A stretch of DNA of 32,352 nucleotides from JAVZJR01 sp037447235 (GTDB lineage Archaea > Micrarchaeota > Micrarchaeia > Anstonellales > Bilamarchaeaceae), in contig JBBIHC010000009.1 in the NCBI GenBank assembly GCA_037447235.1, forward strand, positions 1 to 32,352. Direction: 5' to 3'. The translations under genes were made by a program, and so were the position numbers. The first letter of the stretch is position 1; every line of letters begins with the position of its first letter. The notes beneath the pieces are model-generated. The model searched no databases. It worked only from the letters and a program-made list of their open reading frames with translations, and was not told where the DNA came from. This document shows positions 1 to 7,376 of the stretch, in pieces.

Positions 1-11
1 GCAGTTTGGGT

Positions 12-782
12 TTACGCTTTCATTCTCTCAAATGCAAGAATTCCGATGATATTTGCCGCAGCAATGAAACCTGCCAGCACGATCATGTCAAAAACAGGAT
101 CAATGTAGTATGTGCCGAGCAGTACCCCCCTCACCAGGTCAACAATATAGGAAATCGGGTTAATTGACGCAAGCAATGCGAGTATGCCGGTAAGGTTTGT
201 TACCGGAAAGAGCGCGCCGGAAAGGAAAAAAAGCGGGAAAAGAATAAGCGTTGAAAGTAGCTGGAATCCTTCGGGAGATTCCATAAAAGCGCCTACGGTT
301 AGGCCAAGTGCGGTGAGGCCTGCGGACGATAATATGATAAGCAGCATGACTTCAAAAAATGCAGCGATCGAATAATGTACACCGAGGGCATAGCCAAACA
401 AAAGAACAATGAGCGCTTCTATTATTGAAATGCTAACCCCGCCAAGAACTTTTCCCAGGAATATTGCCTGGCGGCTGAGCGGCGAAACAAGAACCGCTTT
501 TAGCACATCTATCTTCCTGTCCCATACCAAGTAAGCGCCATAGAAAAGTGAAGAAAAAAGGAATGTCTGCACGAGAACCCCGCCGAATATGAACTGCTGG
601 TAATCCATTCCTTCTATGACAACGCTGCGGCTGATTCCAGCGCCAAAAATAACAAGCCAGAGCAGAGGGCTTGCAACTGCCGATACTGCCCTTGGCGTTT
701 CCCTGAAAAAAACACTGATCTCCCTCCACCACACTGCGAATATGCCGTCCAATGCGCTTGGTTTTGATTCATTTGCCGTCAT
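12..782 (-). CDS. ABC-2 type transporter permease
   Basis: Membrane subunit of an ABC-2 exporter of the DrrB/NodJ type (256 aa). Six hydrophobic segments can be read at about residues 33-51, 64-87, 115-135, 142-167, 175-194 and 233-251, the usual number for this family. A family-typical Pro/Gly-rich stretch (FPLFFLSGALFPV) lies in the fifth segment. The start codon overlaps the stop of the upstream ATPase gene as ATGA (779-782), so the two are translationally coupled and very probably form one complex. The substrate cannot be read from sequence; relatives export drugs, lipids or polysaccharide precursors. The gene is complete, with its TAA stop at 12-14. Confidence 0.9.
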   Translation of the reverse strand: MTANESKPSALDGIFAVWWREISVFFRETPRAVSAVASPLLWLVIFGAGISRSVVIEGMDYQQFIFGGVLVQTFLFSSLFYGAYLVWDRKIDVLKAVLVSPLSRQAIFLGKVLGGVSISIIEALIVLLFGYALGVHYSIAAFFEVMLLIILSSAGLTALGLTVGAFMESPEGFQLLSTLILFPLFFLSGALFPVTNLTGILALLASINPISYIVDLVRGVLLGTYYIDPVFDMIVLAGFIAAANIIGILAFERMKA

Positions 783-1744
783 TTGTTCACCACTTGCTGC
801 TGTATGATCTTATCGAACCATCCGCTCTCAGCCTGCTCAAGCCCCTTGCCGGTGAATTTTAGGAATGCGTCACCGAGCGTGGGGTTTCGTACTTCCACGC
901 TACCCACCCTGCCCGCCTTCTTTAGCAGTTCAGGAAGGTTCGCCGCGGCATTGTCTACCGTGATAAGGAAATTCCCATCCCTTTTTTCAACTTTTTTTAC
1001 AAATTTCAATTTTTTTATCTCATTCAAGTCCAATGAATTTGACGAGAGCCTAACAATATCCCCGCCAACCTTTCTTTTCAATGCCGATGGGGTATCCGTA
1101 ACAATTGCCCTACCATGGTCCATTATGCAGACCCTGCCAGCAAGCGCGTCGGCTTCTTCCATGTAATGTGTTGTAAGTAAGATTGTCATGTTAAGCTCCT
1201 TGACAAGCCGTGTGATGTATTTCCAGATAGTCTCCCTTCCGCGAGGATCAAGGCCAAGCGTAGGTTCATCCAGAAACAATACCTTTGGCCTGTGAAGAAG
1301 GCCGCGCGCAATCTCCAGCCTCCTCCGCATTCCTCCAGAATACGTCTTCAACAAATTATTTTTTCGTTCGGTTAATTCGACGAGCGCGAGCGCATCGTCA
1401 ATTCTCTTTTCAATCTCATTTCGCGGAACCCCGTACAATAACGAATGCATCTTAAGATTTTCATAACCTGTGAGAAGCTCATCAGAACTAGGTTCCTGAA
1501 AAACAATTCCTATGCTTTCTCGCACCTTTGAAGGTTGTTTTAGTATGTCAAACCCGTTCACAAGGGCCGTGCCCGAAGTCGGCGCGAGCAATGTGGCAAG
1601 CATCTTTATCGTTGTCGTTTTTCCTGCGCCGTTTGGTCCAAGAAGCCCGAATATTTCTCCTTCTTCAATTTCTATGCCAAGGCCATCAACTGCATTTATA
1701 CCATTGTAATGCTTCGTGAGCGAGATGGTTTTTACAACCGGCAT
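779..1744 (-). CDS. ABC transporter ATP-binding protein, DrrA-like
   Basis: ATPase that powers the neighbouring ABC-2 permease (321 aa). The Walker A motif GPNGAGKTT is at about residues 36-44 and the signature YSGGMRRRLEIARG at about 136-149. It is followed by Walker B (VLFLDEP) with the D-loop GLDPRGRE and the H-loop LLTTHYMEEA. The C-terminal ~95 residues fit the extra domain seen in DrrA-type exporter ATPases. A TATA-like element at 1766-1775 on the minus strand lies about 26 nt before the ATG at 1744, so the mRNA is probably leaderless. It is the first gene of the operon and its stop overlaps the permease start. Substrate unknown. Confidence 0.93.
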   Translation of the reverse strand: MPVVKTISLTKHYNGINAVDGLGIEIEEGEIFGLLGPNGAGKTTTIKMLATLLAPTSGTALVNGFDILKQPSKVRESIGIVFQEPSSDELLTGYENLKMHSLLYGVPRNEIEKRIDDALALVELTERKNNLLKTYSGGMRRRLEIARGLLHRPKVLFLDEPTLGLDPRGRETIWKYITRLVKELNMTILLTTHYMEEADALAGRVCIMDHGRAIVTDTPSALKRKVGGDIVRLSSNSLDLNEIKKLKFVKKVEKRDGNFLITVDNAAANLPELLKKAGRVGSVEVRNPTLGDAFLKFTGKGLEQAESGWFDKIIQQQVVNK

Positions 1745-1763
1745 AACTTCTCTTAGTTATGCA

Positions 1764-1799
1764 ATGTTTAAATATGATAGTATGGATTTAATATAAAAG
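1764..1799. promoter_or_regulatory. Divergent promoter pair between ABC exporter and AlkD-like gene
   Basis: Two A/T-rich boxes are visible. GTTTAAATAT at 1766-1775 serves the minus-strand exporter and places its transcription start at about 1744, on the ATG. TTTAATATAAAAG at 1787-1799 serves the plus-strand gene and predicts a start near 1818. Assignment rests on box sequence and spacing only. Confidence 0.6.
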
Positions 1800-1835
1800 C
1801 TGCAACAGATTGCCCGTAAAATGATGGGATGACGA

Positions 1836-2549
1836 ATGCCGAAAACAAACAAAGACAACACAAACGGAAAAATGCGATATCAAAAAATCCTTGAAAAACT
1901 AAAGGCATTATCCGATCCGGCGGCAGTGGAAGGAATGGCGCGTTTTGGCATTAATCCGGAGAACACTTATGGAATTTCCATTCCCAGCCTGAGAAAAATG
2001 GCAAAGAAGATCGGGAAGGATCGCTCTCTTGCCCAAAAGCTCTGGAATTCAGGCATTCATGAGGCGCGCATCCTCGCAAGCATGATTGATGAGCCGGATC
2101 AGGTGACTGGAAAGCAAATGGATGCGTGGGTTAAAGATTTTGACTCGTGGGATGTGTGCGACCAATGTTGCATGAATTTATTCAGTAAAACGCCAATTGC
2201 ATGGAAAAAAGCAATAGAGTGGGCCGGTCGCAAAAAGGAATTTGAGAAGCGCGCTGGGTTTACCTTGATGGCCTGTTTGGCATGGTATGACAAGAAATCG
2301 CCAGACAAAAAATTCCTGGTATTTTTGCCGATAATAGAAAGAGAAGCTGGCGATAAAAGAAATTATGTCAAGAAGGCAGTCAACTGGGCATTGAGAAACA
2401 TCGGTAAACGGAATCCAAATTTGAATAAAAAGGCGATCGAAACCGCAAAAAAGATCCAAAAAATGGATTCAGGAAGCGCAAGATGGGTTGCTTCTGACGC
2501 CATTCGGGAGTTAACAAGCAAAGCGGTCCGGGAAAGATTGAAGATGTAA
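1836..2549 (+). CDS. DNA alkylation repair protein, AlkD-like HEAT-repeat glycosylase
   Basis: Predicted DNA glycosylase of the AlkC/AlkD superfamily (237 aa), which removes alkylated bases such as N3- and N7-alkylpurines using a scaffold of HEAT-like helical repeats. The sequence is all-helical and shows the family signatures: RFGIN..YGIS(I)P.LR near residues 36-52, the DSWDVCDQCC segment (about 104-113) with the conserved Trp and Asp of the active cleft, and VKKAVNWALRNIGKRN (about 179-194). The length matches AlkD (about 230-240). It stands alone, divergent from the ABC exporter and convergent with the metal permease operon. The gene-specific lesion is not predictable. Confidence 0.88.
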   Translation: MPKTNKDNTNGKMRYQKILEKLKALSDPAAVEGMARFGINPENTYGISIPSLRKMAKKIGKDRSLAQKLWNSGIHEARILASMIDEPDQVTGKQMDAWVKDFDSWDVCDQCCMNLFSKTPIAWKKAIEWAGRKKEFEKRAGFTLMACLAWYDKKSPDKKFLVFLPIIEREAGDKRNYVKKAVNWALRNIGKRNPNLNKKAIETAKKIQKMDSGSARWVASDAIRELTSKAVRERLKM

Positions 2550-2587
2550 ACAATGCTCTTGACAGTTGTTGGCGCAGGTTTTGTAAG

Positions 2588-2612
2588 CCGGGGTTTTAAA
2601 CCGGTTTTTTAA
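2588..2612. terminator. Possible bidirectional terminator between convergent genes
   Basis: A short GGTTTTAAACC palindrome followed by six T (2605-2610) lies between the ends of the AlkD-like gene (plus) and the permease gene (minus). T-runs end transcription in archaea. Weak evidence from composition only. Confidence 0.35.
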
Positions 2613-2621
2613 GCCAAAACA

Positions 2622-3572
2622 TCAACCCAACACTAAATTGAAGAGATAGCCTGTCGCCACGAAGGAGATGAACAGCACCAAGGCGAATATCGCAATCAAT
2701 TTTGGTTTTATGACCCTTCTCAGTATTATCATTTCCGGCAGGGACAGGCCGATAACGCTCATCATGAACGCAAGCGCTGTCCCTACTGCCATGCCTTTTG
2801 ATATGAGCACGCCAACTATCGGCACCATTCCGGCAGCATTGGAGTATAACGGTATCCCCAGGAGAACGGCAACAGGTACTGCCAACGGATTCTCTTTTCC
2901 TGCAATATTGGCCAGAAAATCAGCTGGCGCATAGCCGTGGATAAATCCGCCGATGCCGATGCCAATGAGCAAATAGGGCAATACCCTGAGGGATATATCT
3001 CTTGATTCCGAAATGCCAAAATCAATCCGCTCTTTCCAACCCATCTCTTTTTCAGTTGCATGTTTTGCCTTTATCTTATAGACGAAATCTTCAACTTCGT
3101 TCTCAAGGTTAAGCCTCCCGATGATTATGCCTGCGAGTATTGCTATTGCCAAACCGCTTACAATGTAGAGCGCTGCTATCTGCCACCCGAACATTGAAAA
3201 AAGAAGGGTTACCGCAATCTCGTTTATCAATGGTGAAGCAATCAGAAAGGAGAATGTTGCCCCCAATGGAACGCCGGCTTCAACAAAGCCTATGAAGAGC
3301 GGCACGGCAGAGCAGGAACAGAATGGGGTTGGAATGCCCAGGAATGCCGCAAGGGCATTTCCGACGCCTTCGTTTCTTCCACCAAGCCATTTCCTTACTT
3401 TTTCAGGGGTAATGAATGTTCTGATTATGGCAACAAGAAAAACCACAACTGCCAGGAGCAGGGTTACCTTTATCGAATCATAAACGAAGAAATCGACTGC
3501 CGCGCCAAGAGGGCTGTCTTTTGCCAGCCCTAACACTGAATAAGTGAGCCAGTCGGCAAACTCCTCAAGCAT
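2622..3572 (-). CDS. Permease, UPF0718/ArsP-like (DUF318)
   Basis: Integral membrane permease (316 aa) with about eight hydrophobic segments. The diagnostic family motif PFCSCSAVPLF (about residues 83-93, Cys85 and Cys87) is followed by GVPLGATFSFLIASPLINE. A second half-repeat with the related motif IPLYSNAAGMVPI occurs later. Relatives are linked to efflux of metals or (organo)arsenicals. The start ATG overlaps the last base of the upstream thioredoxin-like gene (TAATG), and that gene follows an ArsR regulator, so the trio is one operon. A metal or metalloid efflux role is inferred from family and context; the ion is unknown. Confidence 0.88.
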   Translation of the reverse strand: MLEEFADWLTYSVLGLAKDSPLGAAVDFFVYDSIKVTLLLAVVVFLVAIIRTFITPEKVRKWLGGRNEGVGNALAAFLGIPTPFCSCSAVPLFIGFVEAGVPLGATFSFLIASPLINEIAVTLLFSMFGWQIAALYIVSGLAIAILAGIIIGRLNLENEVEDFVYKIKAKHATEKEMGWKERIDFGISESRDISLRVLPYLLIGIGIGGFIHGYAPADFLANIAGKENPLAVPVAVLLGIPLYSNAAGMVPIVGVLISKGMAVGTALAFMMSVIGLSLPEMIILRRVIKPKLIAIFALVLFISFVATGYLFNLVLG

Positions 3573-3808
3573 TACACCGCCTTCAGAATCCTTTTTATTT
3601 CCTCAACATCCGGTATCCTGCCGTATGCCTTTACATCCTCATTTACCACCAAGGCAGGAGTGGACATTATGCCATAAGCGGCAATTCTCTCATAATCCTG
3701 CACCTTCTCAATTTCTGCGCTGATGCCAAGCTCTTCGCACGCCTTCCTTACATTTGCCTCCAACCGCTTGCAGTTTGGGCAACCGCTTCCCAGTATCTTT
3801 ATTTCCAT
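3572..3808 (-). CDS. Small thioredoxin-like protein with CPNC motif
   Basis: 78-residue thioredoxin-fold protein of the 'redox-active disulfide protein 2' type. The CPNC redox pair is at residues 10 and 13 and the cis-Pro segment MSTPALVVNEDVKAYGR is clear. I use the ATG at 3808 because it matches the family N-terminus (MEIKILGSGCPNCK) and has GGTGAT just upstream; a longer frame opens at 3832 but would run into the regulator gene. It lies between an ArsR regulator and an SCSC permease. In such operons it probably handles thiol or metal(loid) redox chemistry, which is an inference. Confidence 0.85.
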   Translation of the reverse strand: MEIKILGSGCPNCKRLEANVRKACEELGISAEIEKVQDYERIAAYGIMSTPALVVNEDVKAYGRIPDVEEIKRILKAV

Positions 3809-3809
3809 A

Positions 3810-4052
3810 TCACCACCTTGAAATATCAGCAAGAACCCGTTTGCCTTTGTCAGAGAGCGAATAAACCCGCTTCACGCCTTCCTTCCTTACCTTGACCAAG
3901 CCTGCCTTCAGGAGCACTTTCAAATTCTGTGAGACTGCCGGCTGGCTTGTCCTGACATATAGCGGAAGTTCGCAGGCACAGCATTCGCCCTTGCTCATCC
4001 TCTTGAGCAGCTTGAACCTCGTCTCATCCGCAACGGCTTTCAGGACTTGCAT
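3810..4052 (-). CDS. ArsR-family winged-helix transcriptional regulator
   Basis: 80-residue ArsR/SmtB repressor. The winged-helix core runs ADETRFKLLKRM - TSQPAVSQNLKVLLKAGLVK - RVYSLSD. The segment ECCACELP at the start of helix alpha-3 (Cys24, Cys25, Cys27) matches the CVCDL-type metal site of ArsR proteins, so it probably binds soft metal ions or As(III). The start was chosen at the ATG 4052-4050: an upstream in-frame ATG at 4082 would place the TATA box and the palindromic operator inside the gene. It is the first gene of an operon with the CPNC protein and the permease. Derepression by metal(loid) is the expected mode. Confidence 0.88.
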   Translation of the reverse strand: MQVLKAVADETRFKLLKRMSKGECCACELPLYVRTSQPAVSQNLKVLLKAGLVKVRKEGVKRVYSLSDKGKRVLADISRW

Positions 4053-4080
4053 ATATAAGTATAGACTTATATATTTATAC
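4051..4080 (-). promoter_or_regulatory. ArsR operator palindrome and TATA box
   Basis: A perfect inverted repeat with 10-bp arms (ATATATAAGT and ACTTATATAT) around a 4-bp centre occupies 4051-4074. It touches the ATG at 4052. The TATA-like GTATAAATAT (minus strand, 4071-4080) overlaps its outer edge and predicts a start at about 4050, so the mRNA is leaderless. Its position over the initiation site is what is expected for ArsR autorepression. Confidence 0.75.
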
Positions 4081-4113
4081 AATTATCGCAGTTAATTTAT
4101 TTGAGGGAATAAT

Positions 4114-4224
4114 ATGAAATGCCTGAAATGCGGCCACGAATGGAAAAGAACAAAATGGACAGAGTTCGTATCGTTTCTTGCGAAATGCCCGAAATGCGGA
4201 TCCAGATTGCTGTTGAGATATTGA
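4114..4224 (+). CDS. 36-residue zinc ribbon protein
   Basis: A short frame encoding MKCLKCGHEWKR...AKCPKCGSRLLLRY. Two CxxC knuckles (Cys3/Cys6 and Cys25/Cys28) form a complete zinc ribbon. GAGGG at 4103-4107 is at good ribosome-binding distance from the ATG. It lies alone between the ArsR promoter and the marC-like gene. Function unknown; such mini-ribbons may bind nucleic acid or protein. The Cys spacing and the RBS make chance unlikely, but expression is not proven. Confidence 0.7.
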   Translation: MKCLKCGHEWKRTKWTEFVSFLAKCPKCGSRLLLRY

Positions 4225-4273
4225 GCAGTTTTCCAAATCCGGCGTTCATCCCGATGGCATTGCAAAAACCGAA

Positions 4274-4283
4274 GTTTAAAAAC
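4274..4283 (+). promoter_or_regulatory. TATA box of the MarC-family gene
   Basis: GTTTAAAAAC is centred about 26 nt before the ATG at 4304, which predicts a leaderless mRNA. No Shine-Dalgarno-like sequence precedes that ATG, in agreement. Confidence 0.6.
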
Positions 4284-4303
4284 TTAACAGCAGATATAGC
4301 GAT

Positions 4304-4876
4304 ATGCTCAGCATTGCCTTGGTATTGCAGATATTCGCGCTCATAAATCCGTTTTCATCCATACCTGTTCTTGTTTCGGCATACTCAAAGAAACTGGATG
4401 TCAGAAGAATTGCGGTCCACGCGATCTTCATCGCCCTTGTCGTTGCATTGGCGATGATATTCATCGGGCCGTTTCTCTTTGAGATTTTCAGCATAAGCAT
4501 AGACCATTTCAGGATTGCCGGTGGGGTAATCCTGTTCCTGCTCGGGGTAAACACCGCGAGGGATCATCACGAAAAAACAGCGCAGGCTGATACTGCGGAA
4601 GCGCTTACCTCTCTTATCGCCACGCCGTTGCTCACAGGCCCGGCAGTCATATCGTTCATAACGATAAAGACATACGAGCTGGGCGGATTTGCCGTCGCGG
4701 CAAACGCGCTTGCCGCTTTCGTGCTTGTCGGCATCGTCTTCTACTTCTTGTCATCGCTTATCCCGCAGATAAACATGCGAATAGTCGGGATAATGTCCAG
4801 AATACTGGGATTGTTCCTGCTGGCTGTTGCTGTCGGAATGCTGGCAACAGGCATAAAAGGCGTTTTCGGGATTTAG
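4304..4876 (+). CDS. MarC family (UPF0056) integral membrane protein
   Basis: 190-residue membrane protein with six hydrophobic segments. The N-terminal FALINPFSSIPVLVSAYSK is the MarC hallmark, followed by a second conserved block GGVILFLLGVNTARD and by TPLLTGPAVISFI in the second half. Length is normal for the family (about 190-220). MarC proteins were once thought to export drugs, but their true function is unknown. It is monocistronic with its own TATA box. Confidence 0.9.
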   Translation: MLSIALVLQIFALINPFSSIPVLVSAYSKKLDVRRIAVHAIFIALVVALAMIFIGPFLFEIFSISIDHFRIAGGVILFLLGVNTARDHHEKTAQADTAEALTSLIATPLLTGPAVISFITIKTYELGGFAVAANALAAFVLVGIVFYFLSSLIPQINMRIVGIMSRILGLFLLAVAVGMLATGIKGVFGI

Positions 4877-4896
4877 CGCAGAAAAAAGACAGAAAT

Positions 4897-4968
4897 GTTT
4901 ATAATTTAAGATGCACAATTACAAAAAGAGCGTGAAAAACGCAACGATTGTGTTTGGGGGTTGTGCGG
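4897..4968 (+). promoter_or_regulatory. pyrB promoter and leader
   Basis: TATA-like GTTTATAATT at 4897-4906 predicts a start near 4928 and a leader of about 41 nt, unlike the leaderless neighbours. A GGGGG ribosome-binding run (4956-4960) precedes the ATG at 4969. A 6-bp inverted pair, GCACAA (4914-4919) and TTGTGC (4961-4966), spans the promoter and leader; its role is unclear. Confidence 0.45.
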
Positions 4969-5859
4969 ATGGACTTGATATCTATCAGGGACCTTGGCAA
5001 AAAGCAGGTCGAGGAGATTCTTGCTCTTGCGGCCGATATAGCGAAAAAGGAAAAAAAGCCGGAGCTGAAAGGGAAGATTTTGGCGACGCTGTTTTTCGAG
5101 CCTTCAACAAGGACGAAGCTTTCATTCCAGTCCGCGGCGATGCGGCTTGGGATGACATACATAGATTTCCTTCCTGAATTGAGTTCGCTCAAGAAAGGCG
5201 AGAGTTTTGCCGACACCATAAGGACCGTTGAGGGCTATGCTGACATCCTTGCGGTCAGGCACGCGAAAGAAGGCGCGGCAAGGCTGGCTGCTGACATGTG
5301 CAAAAAACCAGTCATCAACGGAGGAGACGGGGGCAACCAGCACCCGACCCAGACACTCATAGACCTGTTTTCAATAAAGATGATGAAGGGGAAGATAGGC
5401 GGCCTCAACGTCACCCTGCTTGGCGACCTGAAGCACGCCAGGGCGATGCGCTCGCTTGTTTACGGCCTGGCTATGTTCGGCGCAAATGTTGCGCTGATAT
5501 CGCCCGCAGGGCTTGAAATGGACCAAAGCTACCTGAAAGAAGTCGAGAAGAAATTCGGGCTTAATGTGAAAACGGCGAACGAGCCGAGCCTGGAGGACGC
5601 GGATGTCCTTTATGTCTGCAGGATACAGGCTGAGCGCTTTGCCGACCCTTACGAGGCGCAGAGCGTTATGAAAAAATTCCGAGTTAAGAAGGAGGACCTC
5701 AAGAATGCCAAGGAAGACCTGGCAATACTCCATCCGCTCCCGAAGGTCAGCGAGATAGACCCGGAGATAGACAAAATGCCGCAGGCGAAGTACTTTGAGC
5801 AGGCGCATTACGGGGTTCCGCTTAGAATGGCGGTAATTGATTATGTTCTTAGGAATTAG
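4969..5859 (+). CDS. pyrB: Aspartate carbamoyltransferase catalytic subunit
   Basis: Catalyses carbamoyl phosphate + L-aspartate to N-carbamoyl-L-aspartate, the committed step of pyrimidine synthesis. 296 residues. The carbamoyl-phosphate site FEPSTRTKLSF (Ser46-Thr-Arg-Thr49) is clear. It is followed by the conserved loop SLKKGESFADTIRT, then INGGDGGNQHPTQTLIDL, and the aspartate-side HPLPKVSEIDPEID. The ATG at 4969 is chosen over a TTG at 4948 because of the G-rich RBS and the family N-terminus. pyrI follows after 9 nt, so the product probably assembles into the allosteric holoenzyme with PyrI. Confidence 0.96.
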   Translation: MDLISIRDLGKKQVEEILALAADIAKKEKKPELKGKILATLFFEPSTRTKLSFQSAAMRLGMTYIDFLPELSSLKKGESFADTIRTVEGYADILAVRHAKEGAARLAADMCKKPVINGGDGGNQHPTQTLIDLFSIKMMKGKIGGLNVTLLGDLKHARAMRSLVYGLAMFGANVALISPAGLEMDQSYLKEVEKKFGLNVKTANEPSLEDADVLYVCRIQAERFADPYEAQSVMKKFRVKKEDLKNAKEDLAILHPLPKVSEIDPEIDKMPQAKYFEQAHYGVPLRMAVIDYVLRN

Positions 5860-5868
5860 GGTGGTGAA

Positions 5869-6303
5869 ATGCTTAACATAGAGCCTATTGAAAGGGGAAC
5901 GGTTATAGACCACATAAAGGCAGGCATGGGCGCCAAGGTGCTCAGGATAATGGGAATAGGCGACGATTACCAGTACCGGGTCGCGCTCGTCATGCACGCG
6001 CCAAGCAAGAAGATGGGCGAGAAGGACATCGTGAAAATCGCGGAGAAGGTAATAACCGAAAAGGAGGCGAACATCATCGCCCTTGTTTCTCCCGGAGCAA
6101 CGGTCAACATAATAAAAAACGGAAAAGTAGAGAAGAAATACCGGGTTGAACTGCCTGACAAGCTGGACGGGATAGGGGTTTGCCCGAACCCGAATTGCAT
6201 AACCAACAGCGACGGAGATGTTAGAAGAATGTTTACGAAAGAAGATAATCGTTACAGGTGTTATTACTGCGAAAGGATGTTCGAAGCAAAGGAGCTTGTA
6301 TGA
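5869..6303 (+). CDS. pyrI: Aspartate carbamoyltransferase regulatory subunit
   Basis: 144-residue regulatory chain that binds nucleotides and links catalytic trimers. The N-terminal allosteric domain (IEPIERGTVIDHI, then VLRIMGI) is followed by the zinc domain with CPNPNC and CYYCE, giving the four Cys ligands expected for PyrI. The RBS GGTGGTGA directly precedes the ATG. The stop overlaps the next gene as ATGA (6300-6303). Feedback control by CTP/ATP is known for the family and assumed here. Confidence 0.96.
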   Translation: MLNIEPIERGTVIDHIKAGMGAKVLRIMGIGDDYQYRVALVMHAPSKKMGEKDIVKIAEKVITEKEANIIALVSPGATVNIIKNGKVEKKYRVELPDKLDGIGVCPNPNCITNSDGDVRRMFTKEDNRYRCYYCERMFEAKELV

Positions 6304-6719
6304 AATTCAGAAAAATCAAAGATGGGTACCTGTTGCGATTTGAGAATAACGAGGAAATAATCCCCCTGCTCATTTCTTTTTGTCTGGAACACTCGGTAAA
6401 AAGCGCCTATGTCACAGCTTTAGGCGCGTCCAAAGAGAATGTTTTTTCTTATTTTGACCTGTCGGCTGGAAAGTATATTGACAAAAGAGTTGATGGCAAT
6501 TGTGAAATCTTGTCTTTAATCGGTTTTATCACTCAGGCAGAAGGCAAGCCGCATGCTCATTTGCACATATCACTTGCCACGCAGGATTTTACGGTGGTTG
6601 GCGGGCATCTGAAAAATGCTGTAGCAAGCCCGACCTGTGAAATGTTTGTTCGCGCGTTGTACTCAGACATAAAAAGAAAAAAGGATGCGGCTACGGGTTT
6701 GTTGTTAATGGACTTGTGA
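6300..6719 (+). CDS. PPC domain (DUF296) protein
   Basis: 139-residue stand-alone PPC/PD1-like domain, related to the plant AT-hook-associated domain and to small archaeal/bacterial proteins of unknown function. Seen motifs: SAYVTALGASKENVFSYFD and the metal-site-like GKPHAHLHISLA with three His, followed by VVGGHL. The family forms trimers and the His cluster often binds a metal. The start is the ATG at 6300, overlapping the pyrI stop by four bases, so it is translationally coupled to pyrBI. A pyrimidine-related or regulatory role is only suggested by this coupling. It lacks an AT-hook, so DNA binding should not be assumed. Confidence 0.85.
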   Translation: MKFRKIKDGYLLRFENNEEIIPLLISFCLEHSVKSAYVTALGASKENVFSYFDLSAGKYIDKRVDGNCEILSLIGFITQAEGKPHAHLHISLATQDFTVVGGHLKNAVASPTCEMFVRALYSDIKRKKDAATGLLLMDL

Positions 6720-6725
6720 TTTTCC

Positions 6726-7376
6726 TTACCTGTATCTTAATACAACAAAAAGATGGTCCTTGTCGTACGGCTCCAGCTTTATCTTTTCCAGAATCTCAAA
6801 ATGCGGCGAAAGCTTTTGCAGTATTTTTTCAAAAACTTCTTTTGGCTGTGCAGTAACATCTATGCTCTGTGATTTTATGCAAAACATCGCTATGCCGCCC
6901 TTTTTCAAAAAAATGCCGGCATTCCTTATCAGTATGTCGTCCTGGTCCTGCTGGGCGATGTCCTGATATAAGACATCAACCTTTCCTATTTTTTGGTATT
7001 CCGCTGGCATTCTTGCATCAGCGTGTATCGGTATGATGTTTTCCCTGTTGTTTGATACTTCAAGAAGCCTTTTCATCATCTGCGCCGATATCTCAACAGC
7101 GTAAATTTCGCCTTCGGTTATTATGTCCGAAAGATGGGAGACTGTCGTTCCGGTTGATGCCCCAAGGTAGAGCACCCTGGCATTCTTTGCGAAAGGAAAG
7201 TTTTTCAGCCCTTTCCTGATTGCCGCGGCAAGCTTGCTGCGGTACGGGTTCCATGTCCGGTATTCGCTGCCGCCGATGCGGACAAGTTTCTCGTTGTAAA
7301 CTTTTTTTCCCTTGTCAAGGTTCTTTGTAAGCAGCGTATGGTTGTCTTCCCACACGCCGGCGAATATTTCCTTCAC
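6726..7376 (-). CDS. flpA: Fibrillarin-like rRNA/tRNA 2'-O-methyltransferase
   Basis: SAM-dependent methyltransferase of box C/D ribonucleoproteins, guided by sRNAs to 2'-O-methylate rRNA and tRNA together with Nop5 and L7Ae. 216 residues. The N-terminal YRTWNPYRSKLAAAI, the SAM motif VLYLGASTGTTVSHLSD, the motif-II acidic YAVEIS, the DVLYQDIAQQDQ loop and the late KSQSIDVT segment are all diagnostic of fibrillarin. Start is GTG at 7376, overlapping the upstream SBDS stop as GTGA. Its usual partner Nop5 is not next to it in this window; SBDS takes that place. Confidence 0.97.
   Translation of the reverse strand: MKEIFAGVWEDNHTLLTKNLDKGKKVYNEKLVRIGGSEYRTWNPYRSKLAAAIRKGLKNFPFAKNARVLYLGASTGTTVSHLSDIITEGEIYAVEISAQMMKRLLEVSNNRENIIPIHADARMPAEYQKIGKVDVLYQDIAQQDQDDILIRNAGIFLKKGGIAMFCIKSQSIDVTAQPKEVFEKILQKLSPHFEILEKIKLEPYDKDHLFVVLRYR

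Noticed and set aside
3810..4082. Longer ArsR form starting at the ATG 4082
   Set aside because: The extra ten residues (MYKYISLYLY) are encoded by the TATA box and operator palindrome, and the family N-terminus begins at the later ATG.
4911..4971. Attenuator or riboswitch in the pyrB leader
   Set aside because: Only a 6-bp inverted pair that spans the predicted start site is visible, with no T-run or leader peptide; too weak to claim.
5371..5997. 208-residue frame opposite pyrB/pyrI
   Set aside because: It lies wholly against two certain genes and has no recognisable domain; its openness reflects the codon usage of pyrB.
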